64,000 nt of DNA from Solobacterium sp. (GCA_017941735.1 JAGAVW010000046.1:1-64000), one strand, 5' to 3'. Shown: positions 42,950-52,137, counted from the first letter of the stretch. Numbers and translations are program-made. The notes: generated by a model not told the origin, from the letters alone.

Positions 42950-42956
42950 ACTTATG
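42931..42956. promoter_or_regulatory. 10-bp inverted repeat over the -10 element
   Basis: CATAAGTATT, 6-nt gap, AATACTTATG: a perfect 10-6-10 inverted repeat that covers the -10 hexamer. A repressor bound here would block RNA polymerase, so it is a candidate operator for the XRE-cupin protein encoded just downstream. Confidence 0.65.
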
Positions 42957-42985
42957 TTTTTGTTTTGCAAGGGAAGGAGGCAAGC

Positions 42986-43525
42986 ATGGATATTGGAAAA
43001 CGTGTCAAACAGTTACGCACGAAAAACGATTTAACTTTAGAAGAATTAGCGAGTCGTTGTGAATTAACCAAAGGCTATTTATCGCAACTCGAGAGAAACC
43101 TTGCCTCGCCATCCATTCAAACATTAGAAGATATTGTCGAGGCCTTGGGCACAACCATGCCAAAATTCTTTGCAGAAGAAGAGGTCGAACAAATTGTCTT
43201 CACCAAAGCGGATGAATTCATCGATACCCAAGAAAACCAAACCATTCACTGGATTGTGCCCAATGCACAAAAAAACCAGATGGAACCAGTCATTGTGGAT
43301 ATCGCACCAAAACAAAAAAGTATGGTGATTTCACCACATGATGGTGAAGAGTTTGGATATGTCTTAAGTGGTAAGCTCTATCTTTGTAGCGATCGAAATA
43401 GTAAAGGCTTATTGATTAAAAAAGGGGAAACGTTTTATGCCCATGGGAATGAAAGCCATTATTTGGAGAATCGCACCGATAAAACCGCAAGTGTGCTATG
43501 GATAAGCACACCGCCAATATTCTAA
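42986..43525 (+). CDS. XRE-family regulator with C-terminal cupin (PuuR-like)
   Basis: 179 residues. HTH at 1-65 (VKQLRTKNDLTLEELASRCELTKGYLSQLE has the two helices), then a cupin barrel (about 110-179; HDGEEFGYVLSGKLYL, KKGETFYAHGNESHYLEN). This pairing is usual for regulators of polyamine and amino-acid uptake, where the cupin senses the ligand. It heads the pot operon, 15 nt before potA, and two palindromes flank its promoter, which suggests self-regulation. ATG 42986 is preceded by GGAAGGAGG. Confidence 0.92.
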   Translation: MDIGKRVKQLRTKNDLTLEELASRCELTKGYLSQLERNLASPSIQTLEDIVEALGTTMPKFFAEEEVEQIVFTKADEFIDTQENQTIHWIVPNAQKNQMEPVIVDIAPKQKSMVISPHDGEEFGYVLSGKLYLCSDRNSKGLLIKKGETFYAHGNESHYLENRTDKTASVLWISTPPIF

Positions 43526-43540
43526 GAAAGGGGAAAGAAA

Positions 43541-45115
43541 ATGAAGAAGTTGATTCAAGTTCAAAATGTAGTCAAAACATTTGATAAACAAGTCGTATTA
43601 AAGGGGATTTCTTTGGACATCTATGAAAATGAATTTGTGACCTTATTAGGTCCTTCTGGATGTGGAAAGACAACCTTGTTGCGTATTATTGCTGGATTCT
43701 TAGATCCAACTGAAGGACATGTCATTATGGATGGGGAAGATATTGCGACCATCCCTGCCTATAAAAGAGATGTCAATACGGTCTTTCAACACTATGCTTT
43801 ATTTCCCCATTTGAATGTATACGAGAATATTGCCTTTGGTTTAAAGATTAAAAAACAACCAAAGGATATCATTGACCAAAAAGTACGTCGTATGATTTCT
43901 CTTGTTGGTTTAGAAGGATTTGAAAAAAGAGATGTCACCCGTCTTTCTGGTGGCCAACAACAACGTGTGGCGATTGCGCGTGCATTAGTGAATGAGCCAA
44001 AAGTCTTATTATTGGATGAATCTTTATCCGCATTAGATAAAAACCTAAGAAAAGAAATGCAGCTTGAATTAAAACAAATTCAACAAGAAGTAGGTATTAC
44101 CTTTATCTTTGTCACCCATGACCAAGAAGAAGCGCTAACGATGTCGGATAAAATCGTCATCATGAAAGATGGGGAAATTGAACAAATCGGAACCCCACTT
44201 GAAGTTTATAATGAGCCTGCAAACGAATACTGTGCTCAGTTCATTGGCGATTCCAATATCATTGATGGCGTAATGGTAAAAGATAACTTAGTCCGCTTTG
44301 ATGATCATGACTATGCTTGCGTTGATAAAGGCTTCCGTGAAAACGAACCAGTGGATATCGTGATTCGTCCAGAAGATATTGATATCGTGGAAAGAAACCA
44401 TGGCATTATCAACGGAGAAGTAAAATCCGTATTATTCAAAGGTGTGCATTATGCGGTCATTGTTGAAACAAGTTCGGGTACAAGTAAAACCGTTACGATG
44501 CATGTGACAAAGAACCGTGATGTGACCAATGAAAATGCAAAAGAAAAGATTAGTGCATCTGGCTTCTATATGGATTTAGAAGACGTTCCAAATCTTACCG
44601 ATAGCGAAGTCATCACCCGTGCGAATGCGCATGCGTGGAAAGATGATGAAAATGAAGAAGATGTTTCCATCAGTAAAGTGGAATACCATGTTAAAGAAGA
44701 AGTGGGAGAATACGATTGTACATTCTCCACTCCTAGTGGCACTGCAATTACCGTAAAAATCCATGTGATTAAACCACAAGTCATTGAAGATGAAAGCAAT
44801 GAAGAAGGAATTCAAGCCTTTGACTTCTTTAAGACAACGGACGAAATCAAAGAATCTGTAGCTTTAGATACCGATTTAATTCTATGGGCAGATGCGTATG
44901 CGTGGAATATGGAAGATGATTCCCGTGTCGAAATCTGGGATGTCAAATATGACTTTGATGATCAAGACATCAAAGAAGGGGATTATCCAGTTACCTTCTC
45001 TACCCAAGGGCGTGAGTTAAAACTTGAAACAACCAAATACATCACGGAAGGAGAACGCATTGGTTTACAGTGGGATCCAGAAGATATTCACGTGATGAGA
45101 AAGATGGGGCAATAA
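43541..45115 (+). CDS. potA: spermidine/putrescine ABC transporter ATPase with inserted Ig-like repeats
   Basis: 524 residues against ~350 usual. Residues 1-240 are a normal ABC ATPase: Walker [10 protein letters not shown], signature LSGGQQQR, Walker B VLLLDE (followed by Ser where Pro is common), and the VTHDQEEAL switch. A TOBE domain starts at ~248, is interrupted near residue 312, and resumes near 490 to end in [11 protein letters not shown] like ordinary PotA. The inserted ~175 residues are two related repeats (ANAHAW...GEYDCTFST and ADAYAW...GDYPVTFST). These look like the Ig-like repeats of surface proteins. In-frame throughout; energises polyamine uptake with the next two genes. Confidence 0.93.
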   Translation: MKKLIQVQNVVKTFDKQVVLKGISLDIYENEFVTLLGPSGCGKTTLLRIIAGFLDPTEGHVIMDGEDIATIPAYKRDVNTVFQHYALFPHLNVYENIAFGLKIKKQPKDIIDQKVRRMISLVGLEGFEKRDVTRLSGGQQQRVAIARALVNEPKVLLLDESLSALDKNLRKEMQLELKQIQQEVGITFIFVTHDQEEALTMSDKIVIMKDGEIEQIGTPLEVYNEPANEYCAQFIGDSNIIDGVMVKDNLVRFDDHDYACVDKGFRENEPVDIVIRPEDIDIVERNHGIINGEVKSVLFKGVHYAVIVETSSGTSKTVTMHVTKNRDVTNENAKEKISASGFYMDLEDVPNLTDSEVITRANAHAWKDDENEEDVSISKVEYHVKEEVGEYDCTFSTPSGTAITVKIHVIKPQVIEDESNEEGIQAFDFFKTTDEIKESVALDTDLILWADAYAWNMEDDSRVEIWDVKYDFDDQDIKEGDYPVTFSTQGRELKLETTKYITEGERIGLQWDPEDIHVMRKMGQ

Positions 45116-45116
45116 G

Positions 45117-45902
45117 ATGAAGGGCTTTAGTAAGATGGCATATCCATACCTTGTATGGATGACAATTATGATTATTGCGCCGATGTTGATGATTGTATTA
45201 TATGCCTTTACCGCAAAAGGGAATTCGGTCTTAACCTTTCAAATGACGCTTAATAATTTTGCGCGTTTCTTCCAAGATGGCATTTTCCCAGGCGTCTTAA
45301 TGCGTAGCTTAAAAATGGCAATCATTACAACAATTATTTGTATCTTATTGGGCTATCCTGCTGCCTATGTCATGGCTAAGATGAAACCAAATAGCCAAGC
45401 TGTGATGGTACTATTGATTACTTTACCAATGTGGATTAATGTTCTCGTGCGGACGTATGCTTGGAGAGGATTATTGGGCTATGTGGATCTCGATACCGAA
45501 ATGCGTGTATACGTTGGTATGGTCTATAACTTTTTACCTTTTATGATATTGCAGGTATATACTTCGTTATCGAAAATTGATCCAAGTTTAATTATCGCAA
45601 GTCACGACTTAGGTGCTAACAACCGAGAAACCTTCTTGCGTGTCATCTTGCCACTATCTTTATCTGGTGTGGTGAGTGGAATTACCTTAGTATTCTTACC
45701 TGCGGTATCGAGCTTCTTTATTCCGAAGTTCTTAGGTGGTGGGCAATACGTATTAATTGGAAACTTAATTGAAGATTACTTTATTCAAACAGGAGATTGG
45801 AACTTCGGTTCTGCAATCAGTCTTATCATGGCTGTGATCATCTTAATCTCCATGTATATCATGCGGAAGTTAGACCGTGAAACAGCAGAGGAGGCAGAAT
45901 AA
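45117..45902 (+). CDS. potB: polyamine ABC transporter permease PotB
   Basis: 261 residues, six membrane helices. The inner-membrane permease signature near residues 155-180 (ASHDLGANNRETFLRVILPLS) is the EAA loop that docks on the ATPase. Only one base separates its ATG from the potA stop, and its end overlaps potC by one base, so the four genes form one operon. Substrate by family: spermidine or putrescine. Confidence 0.93.
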   Translation: MKGFSKMAYPYLVWMTIMIIAPMLMIVLYAFTAKGNSVLTFQMTLNNFARFFQDGIFPGVLMRSLKMAIITTIICILLGYPAAYVMAKMKPNSQAVMVLLITLPMWINVLVRTYAWRGLLGYVDLDTEMRVYVGMVYNFLPFMILQVYTSLSKIDPSLIIASHDLGANNRETFLRVILPLSLSGVVSGITLVFLPAVSSFFIPKFLGGGQYVLIGNLIEDYFIQTGDWNFGSAISLIMAVIILISMYIMRKLDRETAEEAE

Positions 45903-46720
45903 TGGAAAAAGAAACGAAATTACATGAACGCCTCTATCTATGGTTGTTATTGGCATTCTTCTATTTGCCAATCTTCTATGTGGTTCTATTTAGTTTCAAC
46001 CAATCAAAGAGTTTAAGTAACTTTACAGGCTTCTCTTTGCAGTGGTATGAAAAGATGTTCAAAGATCGCATGATTATGGAAGCAATTGGCTATACCGTAT
46101 TATGTGCGGTACTTGCGACTATTATTTCGACTATCGTTGGAACCATCACCGCGATTGGTCTTTCAAAAAGTCGAAAGGTACTACGTGAGACGGTCAACCA
46201 AGTTAACAATTTACCAATGTTAAACCCAGATATTGTGACGGCGATTGGATTTATGTTATTCTTTACGTCGTTGCAGATTAAAACGGGATTTATGACAATG
46301 CTACTAGCGCATATTGCATTCTGTATTCCTTATGTCATTCTATCGGTAATGCCAAAGTTAAGGACACTGGATCCAAATATTGCAGAAGCAGCATTAGACC
46401 TTGGATGTACACCTCTCCAAGCACTCTATAAGGTCATTATTCCGCAAATTATGCCAGGTATTATATCTGGGGCACTTGTTGCCTTTACGATGTCCTTTGA
46501 TGACTTTGTCATCTCCTTATTTACAACAGGACCTGGTGTCAGCAACATTTCAATTTATGTCTACGGTGCAGTGAAACGGGTGAATCCAACCATCAATGCA
46601 CTCTCGTCAATTATTGTATATGTCATCACGATTGTCTTAATCGTAGTGAATGTTGTCCCTATGATTCGGGAGAGAAAGGAAAGAAGAAATGAAACAATTA
46701 ATGAACGTGCTCTTAGCTAG
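45902..46720 (+). CDS. potC: polyamine ABC transporter permease PotC
   Basis: 272 residues, six membrane helices. EAA loop EAALDLGCTPLQALYKVIIP near residue 160, then TMSFDDFVISLFTTGPG, which is typical of PotC. Its last 11 codons overlap the potD start by 32 nt in another frame; the tail there (RKERRNETINER) is probably a disordered cytoplasmic end shaped by the overlap. Confidence 0.93.
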   Translation: MEKETKLHERLYLWLLLAFFYLPIFYVVLFSFNQSKSLSNFTGFSLQWYEKMFKDRMIMEAIGYTVLCAVLATIISTIVGTITAIGLSKSRKVLRETVNQVNNLPMLNPDIVTAIGFMLFFTSLQIKTGFMTMLLAHIAFCIPYVILSVMPKLRTLDPNIAEAALDLGCTPLQALYKVIIPQIMPGIISGALVAFTMSFDDFVISLFTTGPGVSNISIYVYGAVKRVNPTINALSSIIVYVITIVLIVVNVVPMIRERKERRNETINERALS

Positions 46721-47789
46721 TAGCTTACTGCTAGTCGGTTGTGGAGGACAAAAACCAGCAGAAGAGACAGTAGATGCGCAAGACGCAAAAGAACTCTTCG
46801 GTTGCAACATAATCAATGTTTACAATGCAGGGGAGTACATTGGTGAAGATGTATTAGGAAACTTTGAAGAAATGTACACCGCAAAAGTAAACTATGAAAC
46901 ATTCGAATCCAATGAAACGATGTACACAAAACTCCTAGGTGGAAACGCCTATGATGTACTTGTACCTTCGGATTATATGATTGAGCGCTTAATCAGTGAA
47001 GACATGCTTCAACCAATAGACAAAGCGGCTATTACCAATTTAAGCCAAGTCAATCCAGATGTTCTTGAAATGCAGAAAGTATTTGATCCAAACTTAGAAT
47101 ATGCAGTTCCATATTTCTGGGGAACAGTAGGTCTTGTCTATAACAAAAACAATGTGGATCCTGCTGTGATTGAAGAAAAAGGTTGGGATATCTTACTTGA
47201 TTCCAATTACAAAGGACAAGTGTTCATGTACGATTCCCAAAGAGATGCCTTCATGGTCGCATTTAAAGCACTTGGTTATTCCATGAATACAGATAACGAA
47301 GCAGAGATTCATGCAGCTTATAATTGGCTTGTAAATGTAGATAAAGCAGTTGAGCCATCCTATGTAACCGATGAAGTCATTGATGCAATGCTCAATGGGG
47401 AAAAGGATATTGCGATTATGTATTCGGGAGATGCATCTTATGTATTAAGCGAAAATGAAGATATGGCATGGATTGAACCAAACCAAGGAACCAATGTTTG
47501 GGTAGATGCGATGGTCATTCCTGCAAACGCAACATGCCCAGGCTTAGCGAATGCCTTCATCAACTACATCACCGATTATGATGCTTCTTATGCAAACTCA
47601 GATGAGATTGGTTATACTTCTGTAAATAAAAAAGTATTTGAAGAATTATCTGGTGCAGGTGGAACTTATGAAGGAATTAATGCATATATTCCTAGAACGG
47701 GATATGAAAAAGATGAAGTATTCCACTATAACGAAATCCTAAGACAAGAATTAGGACACCGTTGGAACCAAGTTAAAATTGGTGGATAA
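46689..47789 (+). CDS. potD: polyamine-binding lipoprotein PotD
   Basis: 366 residues. Lipoprotein signal with LLLVGC, lipid Cys18. Then a type II periplasmic-binding fold: INVYNAGEYIGEDVLGNFEE, LVPSDYMIERLI, VPYFWGTVGLVYNK, GEKDIAIMYSGDASY. It catches polyamine outside and presents it to PotBC. Starts within potC (32-nt overlap) after GAAAGGAAAGAAG, so its translation is coupled. Last gene of the operon. Confidence 0.94.
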   Translation: MKQLMNVLLASSLLLVGCGGQKPAEETVDAQDAKELFGCNIINVYNAGEYIGEDVLGNFEEMYTAKVNYETFESNETMYTKLLGGNAYDVLVPSDYMIERLISEDMLQPIDKAAITNLSQVNPDVLEMQKVFDPNLEYAVPYFWGTVGLVYNKNNVDPAVIEEKGWDILLDSNYKGQVFMYDSQRDAFMVAFKALGYSMNTDNEAEIHAAYNWLVNVDKAVEPSYVTDEVIDAMLNGEKDIAIMYSGDASYVLSENEDMAWIEPNQGTNVWVDAMVIPANATCPGLANAFINYITDYDASYANSDEIGYTSVNKKVFEELSGAGGTYEGINAYIPRTGYEKDEVFHYNEILRQELGHRWNQVKIGG

Positions 47790-47792
47790 AAG

Positions 47793-47821
47793 ATAGACCC
47801 AACAAATGTTGGGTCTATTTT
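47793..47821. terminator. terminator after potD
   Basis: ATAGACCCAACA and TGTTGGGTCTAT form an almost loop-less 12-bp inverted repeat followed by TTTTTG; it reaches the last codons of the convergent gene at 47815. Confidence 0.88.
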
Positions 47822-48408
47822 TGATAATCAAAGGAGTATTTTTTAAAACAGGTCAAGACAAGAACAATTAGTAAGATGGGAATTGTTTTTGAAACAAGGA
47901 ATTCAAAAGGACTATAATCCAGCAACGGACTTTCATATTGCGTAATCATATAGAGGTTATAGGCAATTAAATAAATTAAATCGACTAAGATATTACCAAA
48001 ACCCAGAAACAATAGTTCTATTTTCGATAAGGCTTTGTGTTTATAAAAACGTATCAAACCAACAACACCAATAAAACCAATCGTAAAATATAAGATACCA
48101 ACAACAAAATCAATGATCTTCATCCCTGGAAATACATAATAAACACGTTCAATATAATAGAAAATCGAACCTTCATTTGCCATATCTAATATATAAGAAA
48201 GGCCATAATATAAACCTGTGATGGTTAAGAAACCAAGGGAAAAGGAGCTAATAATTACTAGAATCGCTAAGGCAAAGATAAATTTACGAATAAGCGAAGC
48301 ATCTTTGGTAGGGTAACTTGGAATAATCTTTTTCCCACAGTTTTTACAATACAAAGCTTCTTTATCTAATGGACTTCCACAATATTTACAATAATTGAAT
48401 TCGGACAT
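47815..48408 (-). CDS. zinc-ribbon membrane protein, unknown function
   Basis: 197 residues. An N-terminal zinc ribbon (CKYCGSPL and CKNCGKKI, four Cys in two CxxC pairs, residues 7-25), then a basic linker and about four membrane helices (residues ~40-190). Proteins with this layout are common in Bacillota and of unknown role. ATG 48408 is preceded on the minus strand by GATAAT with a 6-nt gap and no ribosome-binding site. Divergent from fruR across 93 bp. Confidence 0.8.
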   Translation of the reverse strand: MSEFNYCKYCGSPLDKEALYCKNCGKKIIPSYPTKDASLIRKFIFALAILVIISSFSLGFLTITGLYYGLSYILDMANEGSIFYYIERVYYVFPGMKIIDFVVGILYFTIGFIGVVGLIRFYKHKALSKIELLFLGFGNILVDLIYLIAYNLYMITQYESPLLDYSPFEFLVSKTIPILLIVLVLTCFKKYSFDYQK

Positions 48409-48442
48409 GTTTTTATTATCGTCAATTCGAATTCTTTTGTCT

Positions 48443-48482
48443 ATGATTAAAAATGATTAAAAATGATTGAAATTGATTATTT
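48443..48482 (+). repeat. four 10-bp direct repeats upstream of fruR
   Basis: ATGATTAAAA, ATGATTAAAA, ATGATTGAAA, TTGATTATTT follow each other with no gaps, so they lie on one face of the helix. They sit between the divergent start codons and end 7 nt before the fruR -10 (48490-48495), covering the -35 region. Tandem direct repeats are the usual kind of site for DeoR-family regulators of fru operons, so this is a strong FruR operator candidate. Confidence 0.7.
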
Positions 48483-48486
48483 GTTA

Positions 48487-48495
48487 TGCCATAAT
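48487..48495 (+). promoter_or_regulatory. extended -10 promoter of fruRKA
   Basis: TGC-CATAAT at 48487-48495, then 6 nt (GAAATC) and ATG 48502, without a Shine-Dalgarno site. Confidence 0.6.
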
Positions 48496-48501
48496 GAAAT
48501 C

Positions 48502-49254
48502 ATGATCATTGAGAAACGCTGGAATGAAATTCTAGATTTACTAGAGAACCATGACATGATGCAAGTGAAAGAGCTATCCGATGCGCTTGGAGTATCAGAA
48601 GCGACCATTCGTCGTGACCTTGTTGAATTAGATCGCTTAGGAAAGCTTGTCAAAGTACATGGGGGCGTTTTAAAAAAGGGCAATGACTTTGTGATGAAAG
48701 ATTTAAGTATGAGTGAAAAACACAACTTAAATCCAGAAGAAAAACAAAGAATTGCGAAATATGCCGCAAACCTAATAAAAGAAGAGGACTTCGTGTATAT
48801 CGATGCGGGTACAACAACCGAAGCTTTGGCTAAAGAAATCCAAGTGGAAAGTGCGACCTATGTGACGAATTCATTAACGGTAGCCCGTATTTTAATACAA
48901 AAAGGATTCCGTACCATTTTGCCAGGAGGAGAAGTCAAAACTTCTACCGAAGCAATGATTGGTTCAGAAACCATAGAAGCCATTTCCCGTTTCAATTTCA
49001 CAATTGGATTCTTTGGAACCAATGGCGTCAATGAGAAAAATGGATTTACGACTCCAGAAATGAATGAAGCAATGGTAAAAAAAGAAGCCATGAAACATAC
49101 CAAAGAACCATATGTCTTATGTGACCATAGTAAGTTTCAGATTATTTCGCCGATATCCTTTGCGGATTATGAGGCAGCGACGATTATTACAGATGCTTAT
49201 CCAAAGCATTTAGGGAAAAAGACAGCGAATGTATTGGAGGTGAAAGAAAAGTGA
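48502..49254 (+). CDS. fruR: DeoR-family repressor of the fructose operon
   Basis: 250 residues from ATG 48502. N-terminal winged HTH (MQVKELSDALGVSEATIRRD, then LDRLGKLVKVHGG), then the sugar-phosphate sensor domain with DAGTTTEAL and GFFGTNGVN. By family it senses fructose-1-phosphate made by FruA and is inactivated by it. Its GTGA overlap with fruK and the repeats in front show a self-regulated fruRKA operon. Longer frames upstream (from 48463) run through the promoter and repeats and are rejected. Confidence 0.9.
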   Translation: MIIEKRWNEILDLLENHDMMQVKELSDALGVSEATIRRDLVELDRLGKLVKVHGGVLKKGNDFVMKDLSMSEKHNLNPEEKQRIAKYAANLIKEEDFVYIDAGTTTEALAKEIQVESATYVTNSLTVARILIQKGFRTILPGGEVKTSTEAMIGSETIEAISRFNFTIGFFGTNGVNEKNGFTTPEMNEAMVKKEAMKHTKEPYVLCDHSKFQIISPISFADYEAATIITDAYPKHLGKKTANVLEVKEK

Positions 49255-50156
49255 TTGCGACGATTACATTCAATCCATCCCTAGACTACATTGTTCGAGT
49301 CGAAGATTTCAAAATAGGAGAAGTGAATCGCACCTATTATGAAAAAATCTTTGCGGGTGGAAAGGGAATTAATGTTTCCATTGTCTTAAAGAATTTGGGG
49401 CATGATAGTACCGCCTTAGGATTTGCGGCAGGCTTTACGGGGCAAGAAATGGCACGTAAGCTGACTGAAATGGGTGTCCATGCTGACTTTATTGAAGTGA
49501 AAGAAGGCTACACACGTATCAACGTCAAACTCAAATCAAACGAGGAAACGGAGATTAATGGACAAGGACCTAAGATTACAAAAGAGAATATCGATGCTTT
49601 GTTTGAAAAACTGGATGTATTAACAAAGGAAGATATCTTAATCATTTCAGGAAGTGTACCAAATACATTACCGGATGATATGTATGAACAAATCATGGAG
49701 CGTTTAAAGGAAAAGGACATTCCAATTGTGGTAGATGCGACAAAAGACTTATTAACAAATGTCTTACCGTATCATCCATTCCTCATTAAACCTAACAATC
49801 ATGAATTAGGTGAAATCTTCGATGTGCAATTAGAAACACGAGATAGTGTTGTGCCTTATGCAAAGAAACTACAAGAGCAAGGGGCACGGAATGTCTTAGT
49901 TTCAATGGCAGGCGAAGGGGCAGTCCTTCTAGCGGAAGATGGAAACGTGTATGCGAGTGAAGCACCAAAAGGAAAAGTTGTGAATTCAGTTGGCGCAGGC
50001 GACTCGATGGTAGCTGGATTTGTGGCTGGTTACTTAGAAACACACGATTATCAAACTGCGTTTGAAATGGGTGTATGTACAGGTTCTGCAAGTGCCTTTT
50101 CTGAAGAACTTGCAACAAGGGAAGAAATGGAAGCCTTACGCGCTTCTATGAAATAA
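49251..50156 (+). CDS. fruK: 1-phosphofructokinase
   Basis: 301 residues, GTG start at 49251 overlapping the fruR stop; GGAGG lies 11-13 nt before. PfkB fold: TITFNPSLDYIVRVEDF, AGGKGINVSIVLKNLG, and SVGAGDSMVAGF with the catalytic base Asp251. It phosphorylates fructose-1-phosphate to fructose-1,6-bisphosphate. Followed by fruA after 12 nt. Confidence 0.95.
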   Translation: MIATITFNPSLDYIVRVEDFKIGEVNRTYYEKIFAGGKGINVSIVLKNLGHDSTALGFAAGFTGQEMARKLTEMGVHADFIEVKEGYTRINVKLKSNEETEINGQGPKITKENIDALFEKLDVLTKEDILIISGSVPNTLPDDMYEQIMERLKEKDIPIVVDATKDLLTNVLPYHPFLIKPNNHELGEIFDVQLETRDSVVPYAKKLQEQGARNVLVSMAGEGAVLLAEDGNVYASEAPKGKVVNSVGAGDSMVAGFVAGYLETHDYQTAFEMGVCTGSASAFSEELATREEMEALRASMK

Positions 50157-50168
50157 AGGAGATAGAAT

Positions 50169-52100
50169 ATGCGTATTACAGACTTACTCAAAAAGGAAGC
50201 GATTCATCTGAATGCTTCCGCAAGCGACAAACTCAACGCGATTGATCAGTTGGTTGATTTGCATGTCAAAGCTGGCAACGTTAGTGATCGTGAAGAGTAC
50301 AAAAAAGCCATCTTAGCTAGAGAAGAAGAAGGCACTACAGGAATGGGAGATGGCATTGCCATTCCACATGCACGTTGTGCAGCAGTTAAAAATGCTGGCT
50401 TAGCTGCATTAACCGTTCCAAATGGGGTTGATTTCAATGCCTTAGATGGTGGTTTAAGTGATTTACTATTTATGATTGCAGCGCCAGCTGACAGTAACAA
50501 TCTTTACCTAGAAGTATTAAGCCGTCTTGCAACACTTTTAACGGATGAAGGCTTTGTAAAGAATTTACGTGCTGCAAAATCACCAGAAGAATTCTTACAA
50601 GTGATTGATGAAGCAGAAAAAGCGAGATTAGATGCCGAAGAAGAAAAACAAGCAGTTCGTGCTGCATCGAGTGAATTACCAGAGATTCTTGCGGTTACCG
50701 CTTGCCCAACCGGAATTGCGCATACCTATATGGCTGCTGAAAACTTAGAAAAGAAAGCAAAAGAAATGGGTATCAATTTGAAGGCAGAAACCCAAGGCTC
50801 GGTTGGTGCAAAAAATGTATTAACCGATGAAGAAATTGCGAATGCAAAAGGAATTATCATTGCTGCAGATAAGAATATTGATTTAGCACGTTTTGCTGGC
50901 AAACCAGTTTATGTAACTTCAGTGACAAAAGGTATTAATGAACCAGAAAACTTAATCAATAAGATTTTAAATGGAGAAGCTCCTATTCATGAAGCAAACC
51001 GTAAAGTCGAAGTTGCAGCTAGCAAAGAAGGAGATGGCATTTGGCATACCTTCTATAAGAATTTGATGAATGGTGTAAGCCATATGTTGCCATTTGTTGT
51101 TGGTGGTGGAATCTTGATTGCGATTGCTTTCTTGGTTGATGATCAATCCATCAATCCAGCAAACTTTGGATCCAATACACCAGTTGCTGCGTTCTTTAAG
51201 ACCGTAGGTGGCGAAGCATTTGGCTTCATGTTACCAATTCTTGCAGGTTACATCGCTATGTCTATTGCGGATCGTCCAGGTTTAGCAGTCGGCTTTGTCG
51301 GTGGTGCTCTTGCCAATGCAGGCTATAGCTTTGCAGCGCTTGCGAATCCAGATATGCCAGTTGTATCCGGTGGTTTCTTAGGTGCACTTCTTGCAGGTTT
51401 TGTGGGTGGTTATCTCACCTTATGGTTAGAAAGAGCTTGTGACAAATTACCAGATTCTTTAGAAGGTTTAAAACCAGTCTTAATTTATCCATTAGTTGGT
51501 ATTTTACTCATTGGTATCTTCATGTATTTGGTAAACCCACTCATGGCAGGTATTAATACAGCGCTCACAAACTTCTTGAATTCGATGGGTACCGCAAACC
51601 TTGTTCTATTGGGTGCAATCGTTGGTGGTATGATGTCCGTGGATATGGGTGGACCAGTTAATAAAGCAGCTTACGTATTTGGAACCGCAATGTTAGCAGA
51701 AGGAACCGATGCGGGTAAGATTATCATGGCAGCAGTCATGGTCGGTGGTATGGTACCTCCTCTTGCGGTTGCCTTATCCACAACATTCTTCAAGAACCGT
51801 TGGACAGAAGAAGAACGCAAAGCAGGTATCGTCAACTACATCATGGGCTTATCCTTCATTTCCGAAGGAGCAATCCCTTATGCAGCAGGTGACCCAATTC
51901 GTGTCTTACCTGCATGTATCATTGGTTCTGCTGTAGCAGGTGCAATCTCTGCTGCTGCGAAGTGTATGAGTCCTGCTCCACACGGAGGCTTCTGGGTAAT
52001 CGCTGTTATTTCGAATCCAATCATGTATGCAGTTGCATTACTTGTTGGTTCGGTTGTAGGCGCGCTTATCTTATCCATGTTGAAAAAACCAATTCAATAA
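50169..52100 (+). CDS. fruA: PTS fructose transporter EIIABC
   Basis: 643 residues, three domains in the order A-B-C. EIIA (1-150) with phospho-His67 in GIAIPHARC; EIIB (~172-270) with phospho-Cys179 in TACPTGIAHTYMAAE; EIIC (~290-640) with about nine membrane helices and the GGPVNKAAYVFG and EGAIPYAAGDP motifs. It brings in fructose as fructose-1-phosphate, the substrate of FruK. AAAGGAGATAG lies before ATG. Ends with a strong terminator. Confidence 0.96.
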   Translation: MRITDLLKKEAIHLNASASDKLNAIDQLVDLHVKAGNVSDREEYKKAILAREEEGTTGMGDGIAIPHARCAAVKNAGLAALTVPNGVDFNALDGGLSDLLFMIAAPADSNNLYLEVLSRLATLLTDEGFVKNLRAAKSPEEFLQVIDEAEKARLDAEEEKQAVRAASSELPEILAVTACPTGIAHTYMAAENLEKKAKEMGINLKAETQGSVGAKNVLTDEEIANAKGIIIAADKNIDLARFAGKPVYVTSVTKGINEPENLINKILNGEAPIHEANRKVEVAASKEGDGIWHTFYKNLMNGVSHMLPFVVGGGILIAIAFLVDDQSINPANFGSNTPVAAFFKTVGGEAFGFMLPILAGYIAMSIADRPGLAVGFVGGALANAGYSFAALANPDMPVVSGGFLGALLAGFVGGYLTLWLERACDKLPDSLEGLKPVLIYPLVGILLIGIFMYLVNPLMAGINTALTNFLNSMGTANLVLLGAIVGGMMSVDMGGPVNKAAYVFGTAMLAEGTDAGKIIMAAVMVGGMVPPLAVALSTTFFKNRWTEEERKAGIVNYIMGLSFISEGAIPYAAGDPIRVLPACIIGSAVAGAISAAAKCMSPAPHGGFWVIAVISNPIMYAVALLVGSVVGALILSMLKKPIQ

Positions 52101-52106
52101 TCGTTG

Positions 52107-52134
52107 AAAGGATGAAGAAATTCATCCTTTTTTC
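52107..52134 (+). terminator. terminator of the fru operon
   Basis: AAAGGATGAA and TTCATCCTTT, perfect 10-bp stem, GAAA tetraloop, followed by a T-run. Confidence 0.92.
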
Positions 52135-52137
52135 ATG

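Noticed and set aside
48463-48501. Longer start for FruR
   Set aside because: The codons fall in the direct repeats and the -10; the family start pattern begins at 48502.
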